Assembly (NCBI RefSeq): GCF_003573695.1
Contig: NC_039361.1
Coordinates: 96,040,279-96,104,278 of the forward strand
Length of the DNA stretch: 64,000 nt
From: Papaver somniferum
Lineage: Eukaryota; Streptophyta; Magnoliopsida; Ranunculales; Papaveraceae
Direction: 5' to 3'
The number at the start of each line of letters is the position of its first letter. The stretch's first letter is position 1. A program made the position numbers and the translations under genes. A model generated the notes under the pieces. It was not told where the DNA came from, made no database searches, and saw only the letters and a list, made by a program, of their open reading frames with translations. Of this stretch, positions 48,301 to 60,089 are shown piece by piece.

Positions 48301-50075
48301 ATGGGCCAAGGAAAAGTTAAGCGAGAGCGAAGACTGAAGAAAGGACCATTTAACGTATCACAAGACGTTGAAAGTTTTGACTTTAAGAAATGCTTACAAG
48401 GAGTTTCTTCATCAAGTTCTACTTACTCTTTTGAGAATGGGTCTGAATGTTCTCTAGACGAGACTAAGTTAAGCCCTGTATTCGAAATCAATGATTCGGA
48501 CTTTGAAAAATATCTTTTTGATAACAAGGTATCTTTGAGTTCTATACTGGAGATTTCTGATGAAAGATCAAGTGTAAAAACATCTGAACTAAAGGAATTG
48601 AGCAAACAATTTCTTATTTGTTCTAATGATCTTCTTTCAACACTTGAAAAAGAACGAGATTTAACTTTAAAGTTTGAAAATCTCAATGAAGAGCATAACT
48701 TGCTAAAAGAAGAATACTCAGAACAATTGCCTATTTACAAAAAGGTAATTGAGAAAAATCATGATGATTTTAAAGCAATTAAAATTAAATGTGAAAGGAT
48801 GGATCAAAATCAAAAGAAGTTTAGGGAAAATACTTCTCAACAAATACAGGGTCTTGAAGAAAAACTTGCGGAATCTGATGCAAGGATTAACTCTCAACAA
48901 AAGAGTCTCGAAGAGAAGAAAGGGGAATATGTCTCACGAGAAAAACGCCTTGAGGCTGATCTAGCTAATGCTCTTGATAAAATCAAGGTGTTGGAAGAAA
49001 ATATTTGGACCTTAAAAAGTTCAATGCTAACTCAAACAATTTAACCTCAATGTTAGAAGCAAGTAGAAATCATCGTGATACACGAGGATTGGGCTATAAG
49101 GGAATAAATGCTTCAAATATTAACAGAGAGGTAAAATTTGTTAAAGCTACAAATTCTTCTCAATCATAGGCTTCGAATGATGAAAAAGATGCTCATATTC
49201 CTTGTAAAGAAGAGAAGTCTGTCAAGTCTAAGAATAGTGTTCAACCAGCAGTAATCAAAGAGAGCACTTCTGCTAATTTCAAGAAAGCAACAACGTTGAA
49301 CAAGGATACGAAGAAGAAGAACAAGAAGAAGAAGAAAACTCGTCGAGCTCCAATGCAAGAGGATCCACAAAAAGGTAACACTAAAACTCATACTCCGTAT
49401 ATTCATACTAAGCATTGTTATTATTGTGGTAATAAATGACACTTGCAATGGGGATGCAAAGTTCGTAAGATGAAAGATGCGCTTTCCATTGTATCAAACG
49501 AATTGTCTAATTTTTCTCCTCTTAGTAACTCAGATCGGTATTGTCCTAAGTTTCGGCAAAAGAATTATTATAATGATAGTTCAAATTTTGCATATCATTC
49601 GACAAGGTCGTTTCATAAAAGACTCAATTATAAAAAGAGACATGACTTTGTAAATGCAAAAACAAGATCTGATGTTCCAAATTGGAGAAAGGGTGTTTCG
49701 CAAAATATTCAAAAGGACAATGATCCTAATGGTATTATGAAGGAGAAAGCTTCTCCTGCGAAACCCAACTCTAAATGGGTCCCTAAGTCCTCCATAGCCA
49801 AGAAGGGACGAAAAGTTAGTCATAAGAATGACTCTCAGCTATTAATTGTTGGTGACAATAATTACAAGAGTCTTCTTGAAAGGATAAAGAAAGACATTAT
49901 GTCTGAAATCTCTTGTACTAGTAAAATTTGTGATAATGACACTCTACATCACAAGTCAAAGAAGAAAAACAAGAGATGGAACAAGAAAAAACAAACCAAG
50001 CAAAAGGTCAAGAAGGATGATTCTATCTTAGTCACTCGTGATGAACAAGACAAGGATCAACCCAACACAACCTAG
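48301..50075 (+). pseudogene. Sirevirus-like gag, broken
   Basis: The first frame (48301-49044, ATG after the PBS leader) is a long coiled coil (KEERDLTLKFENL-like heptads, EEKLAESDARINSQQ). A frameshift near 49030 moves the reading to a segment with RGLGYKGINAS, typical of the Sirevirus gag middle. A stop lies at 49167. A CCHC knuckle at about 49412-49454 reads CYYCGNK-stop-HLQWGC. The last frame (49443-50075) is Lys/Asn-rich with NSKWVPKSS. No pol motifs follow. Confidence 0.75.
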
Positions 50076-52381
50076 TTGTGTTGATATGTGCATGCTCACC
50101 TTGGTGCTAAATCCTTTGAAAGGTGAGGAAGCACATGAGAAAACTGAGCACATGATCTCTCGGTTATTGTATGACTAATTAACATCTTTAGGGAGATTGA
50201 TTTTCTTCTATACTCATACATTATCTATCTATATTTGAGATTTTTATATAAATGGTAATTGTGAGTTTATGATGTTGATATCTACTGATCGTATATGTGT
50301 ATCTCTTGTTTTTACGGTTAAAACGAGCCAAAAATCACTGAATTCGGACATCATATGCAAAAGTTATGTCGAAAACAGTTTAGTGTTGTGATCTGTCACA
50401 AATAACTCTTGGGAACCGATCCTAGTACCCTGTCATAGTGAGGGAACCGATCCTAGTACCATGTGGTGAGGGAACCGATCCTAGTGAGAGGTCCCCTTAC
50501 AAAGAAGTGAAAAAACTGTTTTGCGCATAACTTCTTCGTTCGAACTCGGAATGGCCTCATTCTTTTTGAGTTGGTTTCGTAATTCAATTTCCTAAAATAT
50601 TGAGGTAATTGAAATACTTGATTTTATGTTGAATATTTATGGTGTATTGAAAATTGATTTATGGATGTTTGATTTTGGTTTTACTATCTTAATATTCGAT
50701 CTCATATATTGTGAACCCTCATGGTTTGGGTGACTTTTTGATTTAGCGAGATTAAGTTCTATCCCTAGTGGATAGGCTTTATCAAAGGATTATGAGAGGT
50801 TCTAATAGAAACAGTATGTGAAAAAGTCACAATATGTTGAATCGGTTTTTGGTTTAGCATAAAAGCATATATCTGTTTCGACGGTTTTTAACTTTTGCTT
50901 GCAATTGTTAAAACCAGTTTTCAACCTTTCTCTGGTAAAGGTTGAGGTGTGTTGTTATTATTTTGTTTATGCATAAGGATGAAAACGTGGTGATATTTCG
51001 AAATCATTTCTCCCTGGACGAAGATGCTATCATATTGGAGAAGTGGATGGGAAATTTGAGGTAACAATCTTGTTAGTTAATTGTTTTCCTGTTTAAGAAA
51101 AGCCTGAGTTTATATTATATATATGTGTTGCTTTTGCTTAACAAAATTTAGGTTCAATTGATATTTATTCCATGATGTGTGTGCGGATGTGTGTTTCAAT
51201 TGGTTCCTGTTAAGAAAATCTATTGTTATCTTTCTTTATTGTGTGGTATCAACCGTTTAGGCTTACAAAATTTCGGTACAATTGATGTGTGTGTGATTCA
51301 ATTGGTTCTGGTTAAGAAAAAGTATTATTATCTTGCTTTTGTATAGTTTCAATGGTTTAGGCTTACAAAATTACGGTGCAACTGCGGTGCTTTTAATGTC
51401 TATGTTGTTTCAATTTCTTCCGGTTGAGGTGAATAATTATGCAAGTTGATTTATGTTGGTTTGTATGAATTATTTATGGATTAATGTAATAATATGTGTA
51501 CGGGATGAGTTGTTTAGTCCATTTCGATTCCGGATAAGAAACTAAGTTAATTCTGATCTTAGTTTGTCTTCTCGAAGTGAGGTTTAGGTTATTCAAGTCT
51601 AATCGAATGCCTAAACAAGGAAATTCTAGTTAACTAACCTAGTATTTGGTTTGTTTAAAATTGAAAGGTCTAAGTTTATGGATAATTAGAACCTGATGAG
51701 AAAAATGGAGTTACTCTTTATTTTGGTCTTATCGAATTAAGCGGTTGTTTTTGAACAATCGGTTTAGCAAAGGAACTAATGTGATTAGTTGTTTTTGGTT
51801 TGCTAAACTAAATGGGAAAAATTGTTTTGGGCAATTGTTTCCTTGGTAGCATATCAAAATAAGACTACTTATAGTTTCGGTTTTGATATTGGTTATGAGA
51901 ACGTGATGTGTGGAACCCTCGTGCCTAAATCTACAGGTTTGCAAGTCTATTATGAGATTTGTAAGATTCTTTTCGTGTTGTCCTTTATTTTTTCTTTTCT
52001 TTGTCATTTTTGTGACAAAAAGGGTATATGGAGTAAACAAGTGATATTGGCATTGATTTTATATTAATTGGTATCACTAAGGAAAAGAACATTGGTACTT
52101 GAATGTATTATCTAACGAAAGAGTGAAAGCACAGACTAAGGGGGAGTAACATGTCATATAGATTGGTATAACAAAGATGTGCGGATTGAATATCTACCTA
52201 TCTTCCTTAGGGGGTATTTGCTTTGTTATTATAATGTCAACAACGTCATTTTCAAGGATTGAATGTAAGCAGTTTTACTGTGCTGTTGAATCGGGAATCA
52301 AACGGAGTGTAATGAATTCTTGTAATTTGCTTATCCATATGATATAAGAGTTTTGTAACTAAAATTGACAAAGGGGGAGAT
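50076..52381 (+). other. Non-coding 3' interior of the Sirevirus-like element
   Basis: No pol or env. It holds three accgatcctag units (50412-50485) and purine tracts at 52138, 52207 and 52370-52381, the last adjoining the LTR. Loosely repeated 'aaaatt.ggt.caattg' modules occur at 51140-51400. Confidence 0.7.
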
Positions 52382-55039
52382 TGTTAGAGCATTGCTCGGT
52401 TGGACCCACCAAGCGTTGGTATGTCAAGTTTGGTTGTCATATTTTAGTGAATCAAAACTCATGTTAAGAGTCGCTTGGTTATGTACTAGAGTTAAACTTC
52501 GTATAGGTTAGCTTGAAAGCATTAGGATATGAGACATTACAAGTATTGCGAAGTCTTGAAGATGTGAAGAAGCAAGGATCTACAATGACAACAATCATCC
52601 TTCCACTTGAGGTTAGTGATATTCGACTTGAACTGTTTCATTCCCTAACGTATCTTTCAAGTCGTGCATATTGAAAACATAACTGCGAAGCATATATGAA
52701 CTCTATATAGACATATTATTAAGGAATACAATACGAGGTTTATTGGTTAACCATTAAACTTTGTAGATAAGACATCGTCGTAATCATTTGAATGCTATTG
52801 TGATTATGTATGGGTATGAGGTGAGGATTTCATCCTAGGGAACAATGTTTACATGTGTTCTAAGGAAGTAAGTTCATAAACTTGTTTGTGTAATACAATA
52901 TAACCAATATGTGTTATTCATTGCATATCTTATGAACAACCAATATGTGTAATACAATATAACCACTCACAACCTGTTGTGTTCTTGGTAGAACTATGCA
53001 CAAAGTCCTGACTTTTGTATTAGTATAACTTTTATTAGTAAAACCAATATTAAGTAATCACCTGTGGTATGATCGGATTATGTCTTCCTTGGGGAAAGGG
53101 AACCGATCCTAGTAAGGGAAAGGTAACCGATCCTTGTAAGGGAAACAGAACCGATCCTAGTAAGGGAAAGGGAACCGATCCTTGTAATGGGTGCAATACA
53201 TCAAGGGGAACCGATCCTTGTATGGGGTGCAACAAGGTTTATAGCAGAAAGGGGAACCGATCCTATGGACATGTGAGACACATATAAGTTAGATACCATA
53301 TATATGTGGGGAACCGATCCTAGTACCTTGTCAACCGAATCTTTGGGAAGCTAGTGTGACTATGCGTAGTATTCACATGGAGGTAGAAGCGAAACTTGTT
53401 TTGGTAGAACCGTAAACCCATGATTGTGATTGAATGTTGGTTTGGTCAATCACATAGTTCTTGAAATTCAGATGAACCAATTCTAAACTTGTTTGGAAGT
53501 GTGGAAAATCGGTTTCAAGGTTGTAAGTGTGAAAGAGAACTTACAAAGTAAAGATGTCGACAAACTTTGAACACGTGCTGTGAATGTTTACTTCAATAAT
53601 TGTTCAAAGATATTCCTTAACGTCTAAGGGAAGGGAATCTCAGGATCGAAACATAAGTAAGTTAAGAATCTTTTAATCAAGGTTATTAATTTATCTTTGT
53701 AGGGAAATTACAGAATTAGTAATGTACATTTACTAATTAGATTTTCCGAGAGATTTCGATTGTTATTTTTGGACAGAGCATTTTCAGGAATTATGAAAAC
53801 CGAATATGTGCATTTATGAATATCTTGAGAATATTTTCGGTTTTGGAAATTCCTTGGTGTCCAAACTTCCTTGTCTATAAATACACGAATTTTGCCTTTC
53901 TAGCAAACTAATCCTTCGTAACAACAGACTTCCACTTTTGTCTTTGTTACTGGTCTAGCCGCCTATCGGAGAGGAGAGTAATCTAATTAGGTGAAATCTC
54001 TTACGGCCGCTCGTTTTAAAGTCTTCTTTGAGATTGAGAAGCTCTAGCGTGACCCGTTGGTGGGAAAATAGATAATTGCGGTTTATCTTTGTTTTCGATT
54101 GATTTGATTGATTAACGGCAGTTGAAATATGATTGCACCTAGTTTTTTTATTCTTGAGAATCTTCTCTTCTGATATAAGATTCACTCAACCTAGTTCAGA
54201 GTTTCGACAGGGATCTTTAGACTGTTGTTAGATCTAAAGACGATCTTGTGATAATCCATTGTTAACAGACTCCGTTCTGTGCGTGATTGATCACAAGAGA
54301 TTCAAGTGATTGTGTGCAGGTTTTTATTGAAGATTTAAGAAGATTTGAAGACAAAAAAGATATTGAAGATCTGACTTGGGTTTTATAATCTTTGGTGTGC
54401 ACAATACTTGTTTGAGTAAAAGAGGATCCAATTAATAATCGGTTTATTCTTGTGGTAGATTGGATTGATTAATTGAGTAGCTCGGCATCAACACGGTTCT
54501 TCGGATTAAAGGCGTTGTTGGCTTAATCTTAATCGATTACCTTTGGGTGATTGAACATAAGATAGATCTAGACCTGACGAAAAAGTTTATGTTGAGATAA
54601 ACGGAAGAGCCTTTGTCCAACTCATATCACTTGGTTGAATAGAATTGATACCAAACAGATTTCTTGTTCATATACTGTTTGGAATACGAACCAAAGGGAT
54701 TGTTCCAAGTACGTGACTTATTCATAAGTCGGAGGCGTGGGAATATAGACGGAACTAGGTGAACTATATGGTTAGTTACTTGGTCTCAACTATACGAAGT
54801 TAGTGTAATTTTGTATAGCGGCTTAATCCTGAGAGTATTCAATTCTGGATTAGGTCCGGGGGTTTTTCTGTATTTGCAGTTTTCCTCGTCAACAAAATCT
54901 TGATGTGTCATTTACTTTTATTTTCCGTAATATAATTGTTTTATTATACTTAAAGTAAATTACACAAACGTTAATTTGTATTTACTTGATAAGCAATCCT
55001 ATTGTGTTTGGTTAAGTCCGAACATTTGTATCAAGTAAA
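52382..55039 (+). repeat. 3' LTR of the Sirevirus-like element, last 170 bp missing
   Basis: It starts TGTTAGAGCATTG right after the polypurine tract and aligns with the 5' LTR up to atcaagtaaa. The 5' LTR continues about 170 bp further to TTTTCA, but here LINE 2 sequence follows. TATA box cttgtctataaatacac at about 53870. Confidence 0.88.
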
Positions 55040-56760
55040 ATGTTCTTAGTACTTACCCTAATCACCAAATGCAGTGTCTTTCCTTTCCCAAGAAAACCCT
55101 TGATAACCTAGATAAGATTCAAAGGGACTCCTGGTGGCAAAAAAAGAATAAAAAGAAGTGTTCCCTAAAGCTTGGCCTAGTGTTACTAAAGATATTCGAC
55201 AAGGTAGTTTGGGAATCATAATTTCCCATAAGCATAATCTTTCTTTAACCACCAAGTTGTCTTGGAGGTTAATCCACAATCAGGATCAGTTATGGGCCAA
55301 AATTCTAAAGCATAAATACTTTAGGAATCATAACCCTTTAAGGAAAACTAGAAGGCATAAGATTTCCTGGATTTGGTTTAGTATTAAAAAAGGCCTGGAA
55401 GTTATTAAGTCTAACAGTGTATGGCATATTAACAATGGTGAATCTACTAGTATTTGGTATGATTTCTGGCTGCCTAATCAAACTTCTCTATTAATTCCGA
55501 TCTTTACTAACAGTAATATGCCTATGAATGTGTGTGATCTAATGAATTCTGAAGGGAACTGGGATATGAATGTTATTAGAAAGTATATTGATAACTCTTC
55601 TCATAATTCTATTAACTCTGTAGTTATTAATCTTTGCTTGCATGATAGAATTAGATGGAAATCTACTATTTCTGGAAATTTGACTACTAAGTCTGTTTAC
55701 AATTTCTTGACTAATCTAACTATTGATAAGGATGAAGAAAGATTTTGGAAGCAAATTTGGAACCTTAATATTCTTCCTAAAGTAAATATGTTTTGCTGGA
55801 AAGTGGTGTCTAATGCTCTTGCATTAGGGAAAAACATGTCCAAGTATGTTAAGGACTATAAGCCTTATTGTTTGCTTTGTAATTCTCATGACATTAAAGA
55901 TGAAATGCATCTGTTTGTTAATTGTCTGTTTTCTAGAAACATTTGGGATGCTTTTGAACTCAATAACAACATCTATAACTATAGAGGAAATCAGGACATT
56001 ATACATTGGTTTAAATTTTGGTTGAACAATAAAGTTTTCAATGGCTAACACAACTTCATTTTTTTCATCATCTGGTCCATTTGGAAGTTTAGAAATAGTG
56101 TGCAGTTTGATAAGGCAGTGCCTAATGTGCATAAGCTAATTGATTTAGTTAAAGTTTCCCACCAAAAGTTCAATATTCCAAGGCACAACAAAACTAGTCA
56201 TGATTCTGTCACAGATAAGAAATTACAAAATGATAATCCCACAAATGGAAGATGCACTTATGATTGGTTTATTCATTTTGATGCATCCTTTCTTGAAGAT
56301 GACTTTTCTATGGGTTACACAATCTCAATTCTGGATAAAACAGGAGACAGGAAGCATTGTCGAGCAGGTTGCAGCTGGGATTCATTCCCATTAGAGGCAG
56401 AAACAAAAGCATGAACTGAGGCTCTTAGGTGGGTGAAGGATTTGAATCTCAAAAATTGCTGCATAATTGTCGACTGTCAAACTTTAATGAAGCTGATGAA
56501 AGGAGAAGCTGATCCAGAAATTCAACCTTGGAGGTCTCAGACAAGCATCTATAGATGCAAATTTTCCCTTATGTTTTGTAATTTGGTTTCCTTTATGTAT
56601 AAAAATAGGAAGTTTGTGGATTTCAAAGACAAACTAGCTAAGGAAGTAAGATCTAGGAGAATTAGTTACTTCTCTACGGAGAATTTGAGTGAAAACGAAA
56701 GATCCAATATCCTAGATAGATTTAATCTTGGATTACCTCCCATTTTGTATATTTTGTAAT
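55040..56760 (+). pseudogene. LINE 2 ORF2 C-terminal part (RT thumb, zinc region, RNase H)
   Basis: It resumes with CLSFPKKTLDNLDKIQRD, the RT thumb. The zinc-binding region at 55740-56048 includes IWNLNILPKVNMFCWK and CLLCN...DEMHLFVNC. RNase H lies at 56250-56760 with HFDASF, PLEAETKA, IVDCQTL and FVDFKDKLAKE, covering its acidic residues. Stops lie at 56046 and 56413. The short 3' UTR ends in a poly(A) run at about 56795-56804. Confidence 0.85.
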
Positions 56761-56817
56761 CTTCCTTCTATATATAAATAAAAGTATTCTTATCAAAAAA
56801 AAAAAGTTCCTACTTTG

Positions 56818-57107
56818 TGGGATTTATTGTTTAACGTGGTCTAAGTTATGGTATATTTTGTAATCACTATTTAAGATATGGAAAACAATGAGAAAACTAT
56901 CAATTGGAATTATAGAAACTTGGTTGAACACTTGTGTTTGTGTTATCGGAGGAAGGGCTCCTCTATAATCCCTGTACGTTAGGGTTCGTCAGTAAACCCT
57001 TCTATCTTCTTCTAAACCATCACCATCACCATTTATCTCCACTGCACAATTCCGTATTTAAACCATTATCCACTTCCATTACCAAATCTCTTAATGTGAT
57101 CGTAACA
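56818..57107 (+). repeat. LTR1, third piece
   Basis: It matches LTR3 from the tgggatttattgtttaacg block to gtgatcgtaaca. Confidence 0.9.
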
Positions 57108-57109
57108 AG

Positions 57110-57124
57110 TGGTATTACCAGAGT
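57110..57124 (+). promoter_or_regulatory. Unusual primer binding site
   Basis: tggtattaccagagt, two bases after LTR1. It resembles the Met-tRNA PBS TGGTATCAGAGC with three extra bases (tac) in the middle. The same form follows LTR2 at 58495. Confidence 0.6.
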
Positions 57125-57209
57125 ACGGTTTTTGCTTCCGCAAAACTCATCATCTATCTTGCAACCATTGCTTCCAAAACAAAACCTATCATTCTTCTAA
57201 AGTTCCGCC

Positions 57210-58132
57210 ATGTCAGGGAAAAACTCTAAAAATGGAGGCAACAGTAGAGAGTTTAGAAAAATCTACAGAAGATCTAAAAGAAATTATGCTGAAAATCAAA
57301 TAGTAATCGTTGACAAAATAACTGCTCTAATTGATCTCCTAGGTAAGTTTGTTCCGATGCAAACTAATACAGAAGGTGATGAAAAACGTTCAAATGGTGA
57401 GAGACAACAATCAAATCAAAATGGAAACACTTCTGCAAAACTCAAAACTGGTGTTAAACTAGTTTTTACAAGCTTCAAGGGTACATATGATCCTACTAAT
57501 TGGTTATGTAGAGCTAAGCAGTACTTTTTTCTTCATGAAATTCCTGAAAGTGAAAACGTTTCTTATGCTTCTTATCATCTTGATGATGATGTACAAAATC
57601 TGGTATCAAATGTTGAAGCAAGAGATTATTTACGCCACTTGGAAAGACATCAAATCAGCACTACAAACTCGTTATGGTCCGAATATTTTTCTTGATTTCT
57701 TTAGAGCACTTACCAAGTTACAGCAAACCGGAACTATTGAAGATTATCAAAAAGAGTTCGAAAAGTTATTAGCAAAAAGTCTGGTTCACTTCCACAACCT
57801 AGACAAGTAAGTTTGTTTGTTAGCGGGCTGCGAGAATCAATTCGAACCGACGAGCAGGCAAATAAACCAACAACACTGTCAGAAGCAATTGGGTTGGCAC
57901 GTTTGTTTGAAGCTCGTGATAAATATTCGTTGTTACTCCAACAAAAACTCAAGGTTCGGTTCCTGTAAAAAAATTGACTGCTTTGGAATTACAAGAACGA
58001 AGGAAACAGGGGCTTTGCTTCAACTGTGATGAAATGTTCAAACGAGGACACCAATGCAAAAAACCATGTATGATAACTCCGATCATCGAAGAAATTAATG
58101 GAGATCATATGATGGAAGATGACAGTCCATAG
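57210..58132 (+). pseudogene. Chromovirus-like gag, first unit
   Basis: The ATG at 57210 opens a basic N-terminus. The capsid-type domain has FTSFKGTYDPTNWL, FLHEIPESENVSYASYHL and TRYGPNIFLDFF, followed by the LTKLQQTGTIEDYQKEFE block. The C-terminal CCHC-like knuckle CFNCDEMFKRGHQC is at about 58015-58060. Frame changes near 57600 and around 57815-57960 break it. It would form particles. With no pol, mobility would depend on another element. Confidence 0.8.
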
Positions 58133-58149
58133 CTTTGAGGACAATGCTT

Positions 58150-58167
58150 AAACAAGGGGAAGGGAGC
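58150..58167 (+). promoter_or_regulatory. Polypurine tract before LTR2
   Basis: aacaaggggaagggagc directly precedes the LTR start. A near copy precedes LTR3 (59513-59531). Confidence 0.75.
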
Positions 58168-58492
58168 TGTTACAGTCAACTTTTTAGTTAGGCATTTGAT
58201 TTTGTTCTGTTTGGTTTTCGTCAGTAGATAGGAAAACGTCTGTGAGTAGGCTATATTCATTAGGAGTCTTTTAGTCGTGGGTTTAGTTCCTAGTTTGTAG
58301 AAACTTGGTTTAACACTTATGTTTGTGTTATCGGATGAAGGGCTCCTCTATAAGCCTTGGACGTTAGGGTTCGTCAGTAAACCCTTCTATCTTCTTCTAA
58401 CCCATCACCATTACTATTTATCTCCACTACACAATCCCATCTTCAAACCATTATCCACTTCCATTACCAAATCTCTTAGTATGATCGTAACA
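58168..58492 (+). repeat. LTR2, internally deleted (325 bp)
   Basis: Same ends as LTR3 but lacking two internal segments, one around gtttgaatggcttgcc and one around ggatttattgtttaacg. Confidence 0.9.
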
Positions 58493-58614
58493 AGTGGTAT
58501 TACCAGAGCACGGTTTTTGCTTCCGCAAAACTCATCATCTATCTTGCAACTATTTCTTCCCAAAAAACCTATGATTCTTCTATATTTCCGCCAGGTCAGG
58601 GAAAAACTCTAAAA

Positions 58615-59481
58615 ATGGAGGCAAAAGCAGAGAGTTTAGAAAAATACACAGAAGATCTAAAAGAACTTATGACTGAAAATCAAAAGGTAATCATTGACAA
58701 AATAACTGCTCTAATTGATCTCCTAGGAAAGTTTGTTGTGATGCAAACTAATACAAAAGGTGATGAAAAACGGTCAAATGGTGAGAGACAACAATCAAGT
58801 CAAAATGTAAACACTTCTGCAAAACTCAAAACTGGTGTTAAACTAGTTTTTCCAAGCTTCAAGGGTACAGATGATCCTACTAGTTGGTTATGTAGAAATT
58901 CCTGAAAGTAAAAAAGTTTTTTATGCTTCTTATCATCTTGATGATGATGTACAAATTTGGTATCTAATGTTGAAGCAAGAGATTATTTACGTCACTTGGG
59001 AAGACTTCAAATCAGCGCTAGAAACTCGTTATGGTCCGAATATTTTTCTTGATTTCTTTGGAGCACTTACCAAGTTGCAGCAAACCGAAACTATTGAAGA
59101 TTATCAAAAAGAGTTCGAAAAGTTATTAGCAAAAAGTCTGGTTCACTTCCACAACTTAGACAAGTAATTTTATTTGTTAGCGGGCTGCGAGTATCAATTC
59201 GAACCAACGTGCAGGCAAAGAAACCAACAACATTGTCACAAGCAATTGGGTTGGCACGTTTGTTTGAAGCTCGTGATAAGTCGCAATTGTTTGTTGTTAC
59301 TCCAACAAAAACTCAAGGTTCGGTTCTTGTAAAAAAATTGACTGCTTTGGAATTACAAGAACGAAGGAAACATGGGCTTTGCTTCAACTGTGATGAAATG
59401 TTCAAACGAGGACACCAATGCAAAAAACTGTGTATGATAACTCCGGTCATCGAAAAAATTGATGGAGATAATGTGATATAA
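58615..59481 (+). pseudogene. Chromovirus-like gag, second unit
   Basis: About 90 percent identical in nucleotides to the first unit by eye. The start codon used in unit 1 is AGG here (58575), so the first ATG is at 58615. A deletion of about 26 bp after WLCR removes the KQYFFLHE region and shifts frame. A stop at 59165 and a frame change separate the capsid domain from the knuckle (CFNCDEMFKRGHQC), which ends at 59481. Confidence 0.8.
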
Positions 59482-59531
59482 GATGACAGTCCATATCCTT
59501 GAGGACAATGATTAAACAAAGGGAAGGGAGC

Positions 59532-59983
59532 TGTTACAGTCAACTTTTTAGTTAGGCATTTGATTTTGTTCCGTTTGATTTTCGTCAGTAGATAGGAATA
59601 AGTTTGAATGGCTTGCCAATTCAAGATGGTTATGAAAACGTGTGTGAGTAGTCCATATTCATTAGGAGTCTTTTAGTCGTGGGTTTAGTTCCTAGTTTGT
59701 AGGATTTATTGTTTAACGTGGTCAAGTTATGGTATCTTTTGTAATCACTATTTAAGATATGGAAATCAATGAGAAAGATGTCAACTGGAATTATAGAAAC
59801 TTGGTTTAACACTTGTGTTATTCGGAGGAAGGGTTCGTCTATAAGCCTTGGACGTTAGGGTTCGTCAGTAAACCCTTCTATCTTCTTCTAACCCATCACC
59901 ATTACCATTTATCTCCACTGCACACTCCCATCTTCAAACCATTATCCACTTCCATTACCAAATCTCTTAGTGTGATCGTAACA
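59532..59983 (+). repeat. LTR3, intact (452 bp)
   Basis: TGTTACAG...CGTAACA, preceded by a polypurine tract and followed by the target duplication ccccc. It is the reference for reconstructing LTR1. Confidence 0.92.
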
Positions 59984-60089
59984 CCCCCTACCCTCCCCAT
60001 TTCCATCCCTAGCAAAAATATAGTAAGGTGTTATCGGTGGAGGTGGAGACAGAGAAGGATTGGGATTTGGGGGTTATGTTTATAGAGAG
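59984..60089 (-). promoter_or_regulatory. Candidate promoter, 5' UTR and first exon of a minus-strand host gene
   Basis: On the minus strand: a TATA box (CTCTCTATAAAC) at 60078-60089, a CT-rich leader, an ATG at 60006, seven codons, then the insertion. Removing the 37.9 kb element joins ...GTAGGGG to GTGAGTTATAT at 22078, a consensus splice donor. So the element lies at the exon 1/intron 1 boundary. The gene's identity is unknown. Confidence 0.4.

Larger units (their letters stand above)
39742..55039 (+). mobile_element. Sirevirus-like (Ty1/copia) gag-only LTR element, 3' end deleted
   Basis: The 5' LTR is 39742-48230 (with a nested element), the PBS 48232-48245, the broken gag 48301-50075, then 2.3 kb non-coding with several AGGGGG polypurine tracts, and a truncated 3' LTR at 52382-55039. 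No protease, integrase or RT occurs. The methionyl-tRNA PBS, coiled-coil gag with CCHC knuckle and repeated polypurine tracts point to Sireviruses. No target duplication is found because the right end is deleted. Confidence 0.75.
35447..56804 (+). mobile_element. LINE 2 (L1 type with RNase H), split by a nested LTR element
   Basis: It is flanked by agttcctactttg at 35434-35446 and 56805-56817 (13 bp, perfect), with a poly(A) tail just before the right copy. Its own sequence is 35447-39741 plus 55040-56804, about 6.06 kb, a normal L1 length. About 430 bp of RT including the catalytic FADD box is missing at the inner junction, judged by alignment with LINE 1. Confidence 0.85.
22079..59983 (+). 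mobile_element. Tandem gag-only Ty3/gypsy element (LTR-gag-LTR-gag-LTR) expanded by nested insertions
   Basis: The three LTRs begin TGTTACAGTCAAC and end ATCGTAACA: LTR1 in three pieces from 22079 to 57107, LTR2 at 58168-58492 and LTR3 at 59532-59983. A gag ORF follows LTR1 and LTR2. The outer flanks share ccccc (22074-22078 and 59984-59988). LTR1 with insertions removed is 107 + 61 + 290 = 458 bp, against 452 bp for LTR3. No protease, RT or integrase was found in either unit, so the element is non-autonomous. Gag type is close to chromoviruses. Confidence 0.85.
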
